Shown here: positions 17,675 to 27,002 of the stretch, in pieces
Layout: each line of letters begins with the position of its first letter
How positions within the stretch are numbered: position 1 is the first letter of the stretch
Assembly: GCA_964556255.1 (NCBI GenBank)
Contig: CAZKVQ010000003.1
Coordinates: 32,259 to 96,258 of the forward strand
Direction of reading: 5' to 3'
DNA length: 64,000 nucleotides
Origin: JACJWR01 sp964556255
Lineage (GTDB): Bacteria; Actinomycetota; Actinomycetes; S36-B12; UBA10799
Position numbers and translations under genes: made by a program
The notes under the pieces: generated by a model
Database searches by the model: none
Told to the model about the DNA's origin: nothing
What the model saw: the letters and a program-made list of their open reading frames with translations, nothing else

Positions 17675-19240
17675 CTAGGGGGACGGACAGGAGATGTCTC
17701 GCGTGGGCAGGGTGCGGGTAATTAGGTACCCCAGGGCAGGTCCGTCGATGCAAGCCGACTGGGTGACCCCGAAGAAGCCGTGGAAGGTACTTCGGACCGT
17801 GATAAGTCTTGAGCCGACCATGGTGCGACGGTCACTTTGCGCTCCGGCATACGGCGTCGCGACGTCCCCGGTGGAGTTGATGAGCAGGGGTGGTGAAGGC
17901 AGCGTCACCGGTCGGGATTCGGATAGTCGAGGGATCTGGTTCCACGCCTGCGGAAGGCCGCTGCACATGGTGGAGAAGTTGAGCACGTTTGAGGCGGCCT
18001 CCGGCCCGCTGGCCCCCGCGAAGCGGGTCAGCGAAGCCGCGACTTGACTGTTCGTCGGGCGGCCCGACATATCCGCGCAGTTGATGAGCCGCAACGCCGG
18101 GGATCCATACATGAGGGCCCGGGTGCGCGTGATGGCCAGTTTCAGTTCAGCCCGGGTTCCGGTGCGCTTCCGACAGGCCGGTTCGCTCATGCCGGCCGCG
18201 CGCGCCAGGGCGCAGATGGCTGCCGGGAAGGCGGCCAGCGATGCGCTGGAACGACCCGCGTTGATCGCCTGTGACCACATATCCCAGCGACTCACCTGCT
18301 GCTTGTCCACCATGATCGTGCGGGTCTGCAGCTTCGCGATCAAGCGCGTGTACACACCGCCGATTCCCGGGGGCAGTGACCGGAGGATCATCGGCCAGGC
18401 TGTGGCCCCGCCCATCCCCTGATTCACCAGATAGGTACCCATGACGGCCTGCGGGGCGGTGACGCTGTCGAGGATCATGGCCCTGACGCGGGTGGGGAAG
18501 GTCAACGCGTAGGTACGTCCGATGGTGGTGCCATAGCTGTAGCCCACGTAAGTGAGTTGCCGGTCGCCCACCGCCGCTCGCAGGGCATCGAGATCTCGGA
18601 CGACGTCGTTGGTCCCCAGGTAGCGGGCGAGGACGCTGTTCATCGCCAGGCAGACCGCCCCCGACTGCGCCTCGCTCGCCTGCCGCGCTGCCGCCACCTG
18701 CCCCCAAGTGAATGGGCCGGTCAATAGCGAGGTCGGCAACTCCCGAGGTTGTGGACAGTCGGTGAGACCGGGCCTGGTAGTCGGGACACCGCGCGGATCC
18801 CAGGAGACGATGTTGAACCGGTTACGCAGCGCCGTATCACCCTTGAAGGCCGCAATCAGTTCGGTGCCCGGCTCCCCCGGGCCGCCCGGATTCGTGAACA
18901 TCGTGCCGATCACGTGTGGTCCGGTTGCGGGCAGTCGCCGCACAGCCAGATTGAAGGACCCGAGGCTTGGGTTGGACCAGCTGCGTGGCACCACGAAACG
19001 GGCGCATTGCTCGTCGGGATCGTCACGGCAGGTCGACCACCGAAGTTTCGGTCGAAGATCCCCGCGCGGACTCCCCGCCTGCAGCGTGGACGCAGCCGTC
19101 GCTTGCTGCTCGGGTGGGGTAGGGCTGACAGTTTCGGTAGGTCGTGCAGCGGCCGGTGTCAGGATGGCTGCTGTCAGAGCGATTGCTACGCCGATCGAAC
19201 TGAAGGTCCGGGTGGGAAACCGGGGTCTGCTGGTCGCCAT
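17675..19240 (-). CDS. Secreted alpha/beta-hydrolase, tripeptidyl-aminopeptidase type
   Basis: Exported serine hydrolase of the Streptomyces Tap/SlpD type. The 521-residue protein begins with a Sec signal peptide (about 1-33, hydrophobic core VAIALTAAILTPAAA). After a Ser/Thr-rich linker comes WSTCRDDPDEQCARFVVP, the N-terminal region typical of this family with a cysteine pair. The nucleophile elbow is YVGYSYGTTIG, NPGGPGEPG is the oxyanion region, and the C-terminal TAP-like domain holds NSTGDVATPYAGA (Asp) and STFHGFF (His). It probably cleaves short peptides or esters outside the cell. It is convergent with the methyltransferase. Confidence 0.85.
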   Translation of the reverse strand: MATSRPRFPTRTFSSIGVAIALTAAILTPAAARPTETVSPTPPEQQATAASTLQAGSPRGDLRPKLRWSTCRDDPDEQCARFVVPRSWSNPSLGSFNLAVRRLPATGPHVIGTMFTNPGGPGEPGTELIAAFKGDTALRNRFNIVSWDPRGVPTTRPGLTDCPQPRELPTSLLTGPFTWGQVAAARQASEAQSGAVCLAMNSVLARYLGTNDVVRDLDALRAAVGDRQLTYVGYSYGTTIGRTYALTFPTRVRAMILDSVTAPQAVMGTYLVNQGMGGATAWPMILRSLPPGIGGVYTRLIAKLQTRTIMVDKQQVSRWDMWSQAINAGRSSASLAAFPAAICALARAAGMSEPACRKRTGTRAELKLAITRTRALMYGSPALRLINCADMSGRPTNSQVAASLTRFAGASGPEAASNVLNFSTMCSGLPQAWNQIPRLSESRPVTLPSPPLLINSTGDVATPYAGAQSDRRTMVGSRLITVRSTFHGFFGVTQSACIDGPALGYLITRTLPTRDISCPSP

Positions 19241-19358
19241 AGTTTCAACCTAGCCACATGTGTGCAGGACGTCTCGCCCGTGTTGGTTTCGGAACTGCCA
19301 GGCGCTCTCATGACGAAGTCTCGTGCGGACGCGTCACACGCAAGTGTCCTCACCCGGG

Positions 19359-20996
19359 TCAGGTGTCGCGGACGACGCTGAGTTCGTATCCGGAATAGCC
19401 GCCGAATGCTGGTGCGAACCACCAGATACGGGTTCGGGCCGGGGTCGCAAAGGTCTGCAACCACCACGAGCCGTCCCGGTAGAACACGCGGGGCAACCGC
19501 AGATCTCCCCGAAGGGTGCTGGTTGCGCGGACCCGCACCTGCTGGCCCGCATTTGTTGTGCAGCCCGGTTTGGTCAGCCGCGTCAGGCTGTTGGGTCGTA
19601 TCGCATCCGGACCCAGGATTGGCGGCACGAGCACACAGTCGTCTCGTGGGACCTGGCTCTTTCTCGTCGTCACGAAGGTCGAGATCGTCGTGTACATGCG
19701 GCCAATCGGGTAGGCCCGGGGGAATGCACGAACGGACAGCAGCGTTCGAATCCGGGCGTAGTAGCGGGTACCCGGCCGCAGCCCCGAACAGAGTCCGGCG
19801 ACCGTTACCGCGCGAACACTCGTCGCGGGAGACCCATCGACCCTGTCATTGCGAATCACAGGTCCGGCGAAGTCAGCTCGTCGGGCACACTCGACACTGG
19901 AGGTCGCGGTGGCGCCGCCGGGGTGTATCTGCCCCGCAATGCGCGCCGACGTGGCATGGACAGCGGAGATCCTAGGAGGCGGCGCGCCTGAGGTCACCCG
20001 GCCGATCGCGCCACCGGTCTTCTCGGTGAACCACATGTTCCCGTCAGGTCCGGACGTCGTCCCACCGGGCGCTGCGGGGGCCTTGAGACGATAGTTCCCC
20101 AGCACGATGCCGCCGATCGACAGCCGACTGATCGAGTTCCCGGCCAGGTTCGCCACCCAGAGGTTCCCGTCGGCACCTGCGACCACCCGACCGGGTCCCG
20201 AACCTCTGGGTAGGGCATAGGTCGTCACCAACCCGGCGGTGGTGATCTTGCCGACCCGGTCGGACAGATTCTCGGTGAACCAGAGGTTGCCATCGGGTCC
20301 GGGGCTGATTCCGGCAAGGTCACCTGCGGACGCATCCGCAATCGGATAGCTCCCCAGCACGGTGCCCGAGATATTCATCTTGACGATCCGGCGTGCGCCG
20401 GCCTCGGTGAACCAGAGGTTCCCATCGGGACCGGTGGTGATCTCCATCGGCTTGGCGCCATTGACCAACGGGAAGTAGGCGATGGTGCCGTGAGGCGTGA
20501 TGCGGCCGATCTCAGCCGGCTGAGGGTGGGCCGCGGCAGCGGCCGTGAACCATAGATTGCCGTCAGGGCCGGGGGTTATCGCACTGGGGCTGTAGCCGGC
20601 GGTGATGCTCCAGCCGCCCAGCACCTTTCCCCCGGTGGTCATCTTGACGACCCGACCACCTGCGAACTCGGTGAACCAGAGGTTGCCATCGGCACCGGCC
20701 GCGACCACCGCCGGTATCCGGCCCTTGGCGACTGGGTATGGCGTGACTCGCCCGTCAAGGCCGATTCTGGAGACGGATCCGTTGGCCAACTCGGTGAACC
20801 AGAGATTCCCGTCAGGACCGATGTTCATGCCGAGCGGTGCCGAACCTCGCCCCAGCGGAAACGTGGTGATCGAACCCACCGGGTTGCCGCTGGCCTGCGC
20901 CGGTTGGAGAAATGACAGGAGTCCCAACACCACAGCGCTGATTACGGCTGCAGCTGCTTTCGGGTCTCGTCCCAGATAGAGCACCACTGCCCTCAT
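19359..20996 (-). CDS. Secreted Vgb-like beta-propeller protein with C-terminal accessory region
   Basis: A 545-residue exported protein. After an N-terminal hydrophobic segment (about 15-35) come about seven repeats containing DGNLWFTE or a variant, the pattern of the virginiamycin B lyase/streptogramin lyase propeller. Such proteins are often called lyases without proof, so enzymatic activity should not be assumed. A fibronectin-like stretch (about 345-440) follows. The last 80 residues contain TLRGDLRLPRVFY and end GYELSVVRDT; this tail resembles the end of the giant surface protein at 33322-40149. The role is probably binding at the cell surface (inference). Confidence 0.8.
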   Translation of the reverse strand: MRAVVLYLGRDPKAAAAVISAVVLGLLSFLQPAQASGNPVGSITTFPLGRGSAPLGMNIGPDGNLWFTELANGSVSRIGLDGRVTPYPVAKGRIPAVVAAGADGNLWFTEFAGGRVVKMTTGGKVLGGWSITAGYSPSAITPGPDGNLWFTAAAAAHPQPAEIGRITPHGTIAYFPLVNGAKPMEITTGPDGNLWFTEAGARRIVKMNISGTVLGSYPIADASAGDLAGISPGPDGNLWFTENLSDRVGKITTAGLVTTYALPRGSGPGRVVAGADGNLWVANLAGNSISRLSIGGIVLGNYRLKAPAAPGGTTSGPDGNMWFTEKTGGAIGRVTSGAPPPRISAVHATSARIAGQIHPGGATATSSVECARRADFAGPVIRNDRVDGSPATSVRAVTVAGLCSGLRPGTRYYARIRTLLSVRAFPRAYPIGRMYTTISTFVTTRKSQVPRDDCVLVPPILGPDAIRPNSLTRLTKPGCTTNAGQQVRVRATSTLRGDLRLPRVFYRDGSWWLQTFATPARTRIWWFAPAFGGYSGYELSVVRDT

Positions 20997-21114
20997 CCCC
21001 GGCCGGGTGTGATGTCACCAGGTTGGCCTGCGAAGTCACGCTACTGCATCACATCTGCGCCTGTCAGCGACGATCGCGACGACCACTCGGATTGCCGTTG
21101 GAGGGGGAGCTGTC

Positions 21115-24100
21115 CTACTTGCCCCAGGGCGCGGGCTGCGGCTTTCCGAACAACCAGCCTTGGGCCATCTCCCAGCCTTGGGCGCCGAGGATGTCCGCCT
21201 CTCGCTGCGTCTCCACCCCTTCCGCGATGGTGGACAGACCGAGGCCATCCGCCAGACCTGCCAAGCCCTGGCTGAGGCGCAGCACCGTAGGGTCGGGACC
21301 CGTGATCCCCTTGGTGAAGGAACGGTCGAGTTTGAGGCCTTGAACCGGCATGTCCCGAAGGTGCGTCAGGGTCGAATAGCCGGTGCCGAAATCGTCTACC
21401 CACCAGGTGACGCCGAGGTTGGCAAGGGTGAGCATCCCGACCTGAATCGAGTCGGTGACATGAATCAGCGAAGTCTCGGTGACCTCCAAGTGCAGCCGTC
21501 GCGGATTCACGCCGGCGGCGGCGATCGAATGGCTGACGAACTCGACGAGGTCGGGGGCGGACAGCGTCGCCGCTGAGAAGTTGACCCCCATGTCCACCTC
21601 TGTCGGCAGATCCCGCAGCGCGGTCACCGCCTGTTCCAACATCGTGCGGTCCAGCTCGACTATCAGGTCGCTCCGTTCGGCGACGGAGACGAACTCGTCA
21701 GGTTGCACGACCGAACCATCCGCCTTGATCCAACGCGCGAGCGCCTCGTAGCCGCGGAGCTTTCCCGAGGGCAGCGAGACGATGGGTTGGTACCAGGCCT
21801 TGATTTCACCGGTGTCGAGGGCCCTACGCAGTCCGGTCTGGATCTGAAGGCGTTGGCGCGCCTCGTCAGCCAGGGCCGGGTCGGCGAAGACCCAGCGATT
21901 GCCGCCAGCTTCACTCGCCTGCCTCATCGCGTTCGAAGCGTCGCGCAGCAGTTCGCCAACGTCGCCGCCCTGGTCGGTTGCGATTCCGATGCTCATCACG
22001 ACCGCGAATCGCTCCTGGCCGAGCATGATCGGAAGCTTGCTGGTCGACTGCAACTCGTCCACGAGGTCGAGGAGTTCAGCGCTGGTCATGGCATCGGTGA
22101 CGAGAACGCCGATCTCGGTGTCGGCGGTGCGCCCGATCCGCCCGCGCCCCTTGAGCGCCCGTGTGAGCCGCTCCGCAATCGTGACCAGAACCCGGTCACC
22201 CGCGGTGTGGGTGTAGGCGTCGTTGATCATGCCCAACCCGTCGATGCCGATGGAGAGCAGTGCACAGTTGGAGCTGGAGCTGTTCCGGGGCTGCTCCGAG
22301 CGCGTCTTCTCCAACTGCTCGAGCAGCCGGGATCGCGTCAGCAGCCCGGTAAGCGAGTCGTGGTTGACTTCGAACTCGAGTTGGGTGCGCGTCTCCACCT
22401 CCGCGTCGATGTCGCGTAGCGTGTCTATCCCACCAATGAGTGTTCCGTCGCTGTCGCGCAAGGCCTTTCCGGTGACCCGCACCCACCTCCAGTTGCCGTC
22501 ACGGGTTGCGTACCGAACCTCGGCCTCCCCTCGGCTCGATCCAGCTGCGAGGGTCCGCTGCTGACTCTCGACGACGGAAGACACGTCATCCGGGTGGATC
22601 AAGGAGGCCGGTGAACGTCCGATCACCTCTTCCGGGGCCCAGCCCAGCACGCCAGTGATGGATGGCGATACCCAGGAGATGACCCCCGGCACTTCGGAAC
22701 GAATGACTACGTCGGAGGCGTTCTCGGCGATGAGACGATAGCGGGCCTCGGACTCCGCGAGTGACTCGGCCGCCTCGTGCTGTTCGGTGATGTCCCGCAC
22801 GATGCCTACGGCACCGATACCGCCGTCCGGCTCTGGATACGGCTGCATCTTTGCCTCCATCCAGAGGTAGGCGCCGTCTTTCCGTTGCCAGCGAAAGATT
22901 CCAGAGCCGGGTCGTCCTTCATACGTGGCATCGCGCAGTGCCACCGCGGCGGCCCTATCGTCCGGGTGCCAGAGGTGCGCGGACGTTCGCCCGATCAACT
23001 CGTTCGGTGCCCAACCGGTGATGCTCTCCACGGAAGGGGAGACCCATTCGACGATGCCGTCGACCTGATGGAAGACGATGTCCGTCGCGTTCTCAACGAT
23101 CATTCGAAAGCGTTCCTCGGAGGCAGCCAGATCCGCGGCGGCCCGCAGGCGCGAAATACCGTCTCCGATGTCGGTCGCCAGGCGCTCCAGAGATGCGATC
23201 TCACGGACGCCGAATCCACCGCTCTCGGTCGCGTACACCGACAGCGCCCCGTGGACGGTGCCATCCACCACCACGGGCAACGCGACCGAACCATGGATGC
23301 CCAGAGCATCCGCCTCGTGGAACCATGGGGCGAACTGCGGATCAGCGGCGTGGTCGTTGCTGACGACGGTCCTTCCTGTTCGGATGCAGGTTCCCGTTGG
23401 CCCGAGGCCTGTCGGGGCTTCGTCCCACGTCACGTGCAGGGAGTCCATGTAGCCCCGGTCGTCCCCTGCGACGGCGACGACTCGCACTGTCTTCGCCGCG
23501 TCCGCCGCCGGCGTTCCGTACCAGGCGAACGCGTAACCGCCCACGTCGGCAGCAGCCTGGCAAATCCGGGTGAGTAGATCGAACTCGGTCTTCGCCTCGC
23601 CTGCTATGCGGTTTCCGGCAGTGAGCATCGCCAAGCCGCGTCGGTAGGACACCTCGTCGGTGATGTCCTTCAGACCTCCGACCTGGCCGATCACCACACC
23701 GGCCTCGTCCAAGATCGGCCTCAGATTCGCGTTCATCCAGCGGTACCCGCCCGACGCCGCACGAACCCTCACCTCACCGTGGCCGGTTTGGCCCTTGGCC
23801 AGATCGTCTCCGATTCGACTGATGGTGGGCAGTGCGTCGGGGGCCAGGAACTCCCGCAGGGGATGACCCACCACGTCAGCAGGACGCCAGCCGAGTACGT
23901 CATGCAGCGACTCCGAGATCCACTGCACGTCCCCGTTGATCGTCCCGCGGAAGACCACGTCGGAGGAGTTCTCGGCGACGAGCCGATAGGTGGCCTCGGA
24001 GTCGGCAAGGGCAGTCAGGGCAGCGTGGCGGTCCGTCACGTCATGCCAGGTTTGACTGACGGCGTCACCGATCTTCACCACCTGAAGGTCGAAGAACCGC

Positions 24101-24483
24101 GTTTCGCCTTCCAGTGACTCCAGCGGATAAGCCACATCGGCGAGGGTGAAGGGTTCACCCGTCGTCAGAAGGTCGATGTAGAGGTCTATCGCTCCTTGTT
24201 CGACGGCGGAGGGATGTTGGGCCAACAGGCGCCGGCCGACAAGTTGCTCGCGGGCCGTGTTCTCGAACGCGCAGGCGGCCGCATTTGCTGCGGCGTACTC
24301 GAAGTCAACGATGCTCCCCGCCTGATCGCGCACCGGTGTGTAGATGACGTGAGGCTGCGGACTCGCTTCCAGCCACCACCAGTCGTCGAGGGGATCCGCG
24401 CCCGACCCTCCTGGCCCGGAGACGTCAACGTCGGCTGCGCGGCCGACAGCGCCGGACCCGGTGGGCTCGGTTACCTTAGCCAT
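21115..24483 (-). CDS. PAS-PAS-GAF-PAS-PAS-GGDEF-EAL signalling protein
   Basis: A 1122-residue cytoplasmic sensor for cyclic di-GMP signalling. Order: divergent PAS (about 35-150), PAS (160-275), GAF (290-445), PAS (450-575), PAS (580-695), GGDEF (700-865), EAL (870-1115). No membrane segment was seen. The GGDEF signature is replaced by RTADTEIGVL, so cyclase activity is probably lost. The EAL domain looks intact: YEALARW, LEVTETSLI, VDDFGTGYSTLTHL, KLDRSFTKGI and AEGVETQRE. The protein should act as a c-di-GMP phosphodiesterase controlled by several ligands or redox cues (inference). It is divergent from the DCC-family gene. Confidence 0.88.
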   Translation of the reverse strand: MAKVTEPTGSGAVGRAADVDVSGPGGSGADPLDDWWWLEASPQPHVIYTPVRDQAGSIVDFEYAAANAAACAFENTAREQLVGRRLLAQHPSAVEQGAIDLYIDLLTTGEPFTLADVAYPLESLEGETRFFDLQVVKIGDAVSQTWHDVTDRHAALTALADSEATYRLVAENSSDVVFRGTINGDVQWISESLHDVLGWRPADVVGHPLREFLAPDALPTISRIGDDLAKGQTGHGEVRVRAASGGYRWMNANLRPILDEAGVVIGQVGGLKDITDEVSYRRGLAMLTAGNRIAGEAKTEFDLLTRICQAAADVGGYAFAWYGTPAADAAKTVRVVAVAGDDRGYMDSLHVTWDEAPTGLGPTGTCIRTGRTVVSNDHAADPQFAPWFHEADALGIHGSVALPVVVDGTVHGALSVYATESGGFGVREIASLERLATDIGDGISRLRAAADLAASEERFRMIVENATDIVFHQVDGIVEWVSPSVESITGWAPNELIGRTSAHLWHPDDRAAAVALRDATYEGRPGSGIFRWQRKDGAYLWMEAKMQPYPEPDGGIGAVGIVRDITEQHEAAESLAESEARYRLIAENASDVVIRSEVPGVISWVSPSITGVLGWAPEEVIGRSPASLIHPDDVSSVVESQQRTLAAGSSRGEAEVRYATRDGNWRWVRVTGKALRDSDGTLIGGIDTLRDIDAEVETRTQLEFEVNHDSLTGLLTRSRLLEQLEKTRSEQPRNSSSSNCALLSIGIDGLGMINDAYTHTAGDRVLVTIAERLTRALKGRGRIGRTADTEIGVLVTDAMTSAELLDLVDELQSTSKLPIMLGQERFAVVMSIGIATDQGGDVGELLRDASNAMRQASEAGGNRWVFADPALADEARQRLQIQTGLRRALDTGEIKAWYQPIVSLPSGKLRGYEALARWIKADGSVVQPDEFVSVAERSDLIVELDRTMLEQAVTALRDLPTEVDMGVNFSAATLSAPDLVEFVSHSIAAAGVNPRRLHLEVTETSLIHVTDSIQVGMLTLANLGVTWWVDDFGTGYSTLTHLRDMPVQGLKLDRSFTKGITGPDPTVLRLSQGLAGLADGLGLSTIAEGVETQREADILGAQGWEMAQGWLFGKPQPAPWGK

Positions 24484-24631
24484 CGCACACTACCGCCATG
24501 TCGAACTGTCATATTCCTCTGAGCCTAGCCGTTGGCCCTCGCGTAGTCGCACGCGTTGAAGTAGCGCGGGACTGCCGAGCTCGCGATCGGGAAAGGTGCG
24601 GGACGGTGTCGACGGCGTACTGTCTCCAGGT

Positions 24632-25027
24632 ATGTACCCCATTCTGCTGTTCGATGGAGACTGCGCGTTCTGCACCGCCAGCGCCAACTTCCTGAAGCGC
24701 CGCATCCGGCCCAGGGCGGACATCATCGCCTGGCAGCACGCAGATCTCGACGCGCTTGGGGTGACTCCGCGGCAATGCCAGGAGTCGATCCAATGGCTGG
24801 CATCACCCGGGGCGCCAACGGTGAGCCGTGGTCGCGCCATCGCGGCCGTTCTCGGTAGTGGGTCATTGCCGTGGCAGCTGGTGGGCCGGTTGTTGACGGC
24901 GCCGGGGATGCGCTTCCTGGCGGATGCTGCCTACGGCCTCGTCGCCAGGAACCGCTTCCGGCTGCCGGGCTCGACCCCCGCGTGCAGGCTCCCGGCTTCC
25001 GATGCTGCCCCGATGCCAGCGGCATGA
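24632..25027 (+). CDS. DCC-family (DUF393) thiol-disulfide oxidoreductase-like protein
   Basis: A 131-residue protein beginning MYPILLFDGDCAFC, with the diagnostic DxDCxxC motif of the DCC family; its two cysteines could form a redox pair. Later parts (FLKRRIRP, RGRAIAAVL and a C-terminal amphipathic stretch) fit the family. The physiological substrate is not known. I chose ATG 24632 because the motif normally starts within the first ten residues. Upstream lies a 148-nt divergent promoter region shared with the EAL gene. Confidence 0.8.
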   Translation: MYPILLFDGDCAFCTASANFLKRRIRPRADIIAWQHADLDALGVTPRQCQESIQWLASPGAPTVSRGRAIAAVLGSGSLPWQLVGRLLTAPGMRFLADAAYGLVARNRFRLPGSTPACRLPASDAAPMPAA

Positions 25028-25073
25028 GAACTCGCCCTGGGGGAGCCGCGCCGGAGTTCCGGACGTCGCCGAC

Positions 25074-26150
25074 TCAAGGGCTGGGTTCAGCCCTCACCTG
25101 ATCGACCACGTCACGGATCGAGGCGATGACCAGCTGTGGGTTGTCCAAGTGGATGTAGTGCCCGGCGTTGGTGGTGGTGACGTGCTTAGCCCCGGGGAAC
25201 TTCCCTGCGAAGGTATCCTGCGCCTTCAGCTGGGCAGCCCACAGCGCGTCGGTGAACTCCGTGGTGACGTAGTCCGGCATCGTTCCCGCCGCCCGCCCGG
25301 CCTCGATGGTCTCGGCGGTGAAGGGCCAGTGGTCGGCGGTCAGGATGACCGTCGGAACTCCCGTGACAACGGGCGCTTTGCGCAGCAGGGGGACCACGGC
25401 CTCGGCGTACATGGGCAGCTCCGAATTGGGCGGTCTCCCCGAGCGCGCGGGGTCGTTCAACTTGTCGAAATTCGCCACCTGCTCTGGCGTGAGACCGTCG
25501 CCGAGGTCCTCACTGAGCGCGTCGTCGAAGACGAGACCGGCGACTTCCTCGGGATGTTCTGCTGCGTAGAGCCTCACGATCGGCCCGCCCAAGGAGTGGC
25601 CCGCGAGAACGTAGGGTCCCGACTCGCCGGCGGCGGTCAGCAACCTGTCCAGGTCTGCAGCTGAGTCAGCCACCGTGGCCGGACTCGCGACCGGCGTCGA
25701 CCGGGATGGCTGGAGTCCTGCCTCGGTTGCTGTGGCCGTTCCCGGCCGGTCGTAGGCGCACACTCGGGTGAACCCGGAGACGGCGGAGAACACCGAGCCC
25801 TCGGGCGATGACGGGTTGGCGTTTGTGTGCATCCAGTTGTCGGCCCGTTCGCCCAGGCCGGCCACCAGGACCACGGTTGGTCCACCGCTTCCCCGGCATT
25901 CCAGATGGATCGAACGCCCGTTCCCGAGGTCCACGGACCGTACGACGTCAGACGTGGCTGCGCTGGTTTGTGTTCTCTGAGCTGCGCTGGCCAGGGCTGT
26001 CTGCCCGGTGCTGGTACCGCCCTCCCCTTGCGTCGGGCCCGCAGTGCCGCAGGCCGCCATCAGCAGCGAGGCGACCGCGGTGGCGGCGGCCTTCGCGACC
26101 CGACGTCCACGCCGCCCCAAGAAATGGGTGCCTTCGATCCCGGAGTCCAT
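25074..26150 (-). CDS. Lipoprotein alpha/beta-hydrolase
   Basis: A 358-residue exported hydrolase tethered as a lipoprotein: the signal segment ends in a lipobox LMAAC with the lipidated Cys34, followed by a Gly/Ser/Thr-rich linker. The alpha/beta-hydrolase core has VVLVAGLGERADNW (oxyanion region), the nucleophile elbow VLAGHSLGGPIVR, a likely Asp in VILTADHWPFT and a late His in TTNAGHYIHLDNP. The substrate is unknown; esters are likely. It lies 55 nt downstream of the ABC ATPase gene on the same strand, so co-transcription with the exporter is possible. Confidence 0.82.
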   Translation of the reverse strand: MDSGIEGTHFLGRRGRRVAKAAATAVASLLMAACGTAGPTQGEGGTSTGQTALASAAQRTQTSAATSDVVRSVDLGNGRSIHLECRGSGGPTVVLVAGLGERADNWMHTNANPSSPEGSVFSAVSGFTRVCAYDRPGTATATEAGLQPSRSTPVASPATVADSAADLDRLLTAAGESGPYVLAGHSLGGPIVRLYAAEHPEEVAGLVFDDALSEDLGDGLTPEQVANFDKLNDPARSGRPPNSELPMYAEAVVPLLRKAPVVTGVPTVILTADHWPFTAETIEAGRAAGTMPDYVTTEFTDALWAAQLKAQDTFAGKFPGAKHVTTTNAGHYIHLDNPQLVIASIRDVVDQVRAEPSP

Positions 26151-26204
26151 CGGTCGCTCCCATCGAAGGGTTGTGCGGTCAACTGGGAGCCGTGCACGCC
26201 TGAC

Positions 26205-27002
26205 TCAGTGTGTCAGGGCGCTGGGTGATTCGACGTGGGTGAGTTCGCCGTCGAGAATCTCGAATACGCGGTCGGTGTACTCGACCATCCGAAGGTCATG
26301 GGTAACCATGATGCCGGTCTTTCCGCGAGACTTGACCTCCCGGCGCAGAAGTTCAACCACCTGCCGACCGAGGGCGGTGTCCAACGCGGCGGTCGGCTCG
26401 TCGACCAGCACCAGGTCCGGGTCATTCATCAGGGCGCGTCCGATCGCTACCCGCTGCCGCTCCCCACCGGAGAGCTGTTCGGGGAGGTTCTTGGCGCGGT
26501 CGGCGAGGCCGAGCTCATCGAGAAGTTGGTCGGCCCGCGCCTGGGCCGTCTTGCGCGAGCCACCCTTGACCAGCGACGCGACGTAGAGCAGGTTCTCCCG
26601 AGCCGTCAGGAAGGGCACGAGGTTGGCCGATTGGAACACGAACCCCACCCGCTCGGCCCGGAATCGGGTGAGCTCCTTGGCGCTGAGCGAGGTCACTTCG
26701 GTGTCTCCCAAGTGAACACTTCCCGACGTCGGGGAGAGGAGCCCACCGATGATCGAGATGAGGGTGGTCTTGCCGGAGCCGGACGGTCCCAGCAGCGCAA
26801 CGAACTCGCCCTCGTCCACCGCCATGGTTGCGTCGGCGACAGCGACGACCTCGGTATGGCCGGCGCCGTAGACCTTACGCACGTCGGTGACGGAGAGTAG
26901 CGCGGACGCATGGTGGGTTGCGTCGAGGGCTGGGGTCTCTCCGGGACCATCGGGGACCGCTGTGGTGGCCGCCTGCACGGGGTCGTCCGGTTCATGAGTC
27001 AT
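26205..27002 (-). CDS. ABC transporter ATPase, MacB/LolD type
   Basis: A 265-residue ATP-binding subunit. It has Walker A GPSGSGKTTL, a Q-loop in FQSANLVPF, the signature LSGGERQRVAIGRAL, Walker B LVLVDEPTAALD and the H-loop MVTHD. The sequence class matches ATPases that partner with FtsX-fold permeases, as in MacB, LolD and antimicrobial-peptide exporters. An unusual 35-residue N-terminal extension is Pro/Ala-rich. The start overlaps the end of the upstream permease by four bases, making a three-gene operon with the two permeases. Confidence 0.9.
   Translation of the reverse strand: MTHEPDDPVQAATTAVPDGPGETPALDATHHASALLSVTDVRKVYGAGHTEVVAVADATMAVDEGEFVALLGPSGSGKTTLISIIGGLLSPTSGSVHLGDTEVTSLSAKELTRFRAERVGFVFQSANLVPFLTARENLLYVASLVKGGSRKTAQARADQLLDELGLADRAKNLPEQLSGGERQRVAIGRALMNDPDLVLVDEPTAALDTALGRQVVELLRREVKSRGKTGIMVTHDLRMVEYTDRVFEILDGELTHVESPSALTH

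Noticed and set aside
19359..20996. Antibiotic (streptogramin) resistance lyase
   Set aside because: The propeller repeats resemble Vgb, but the protein is exported and carries extra domains; such proteins are often mislabelled and no lyase activity can be claimed.
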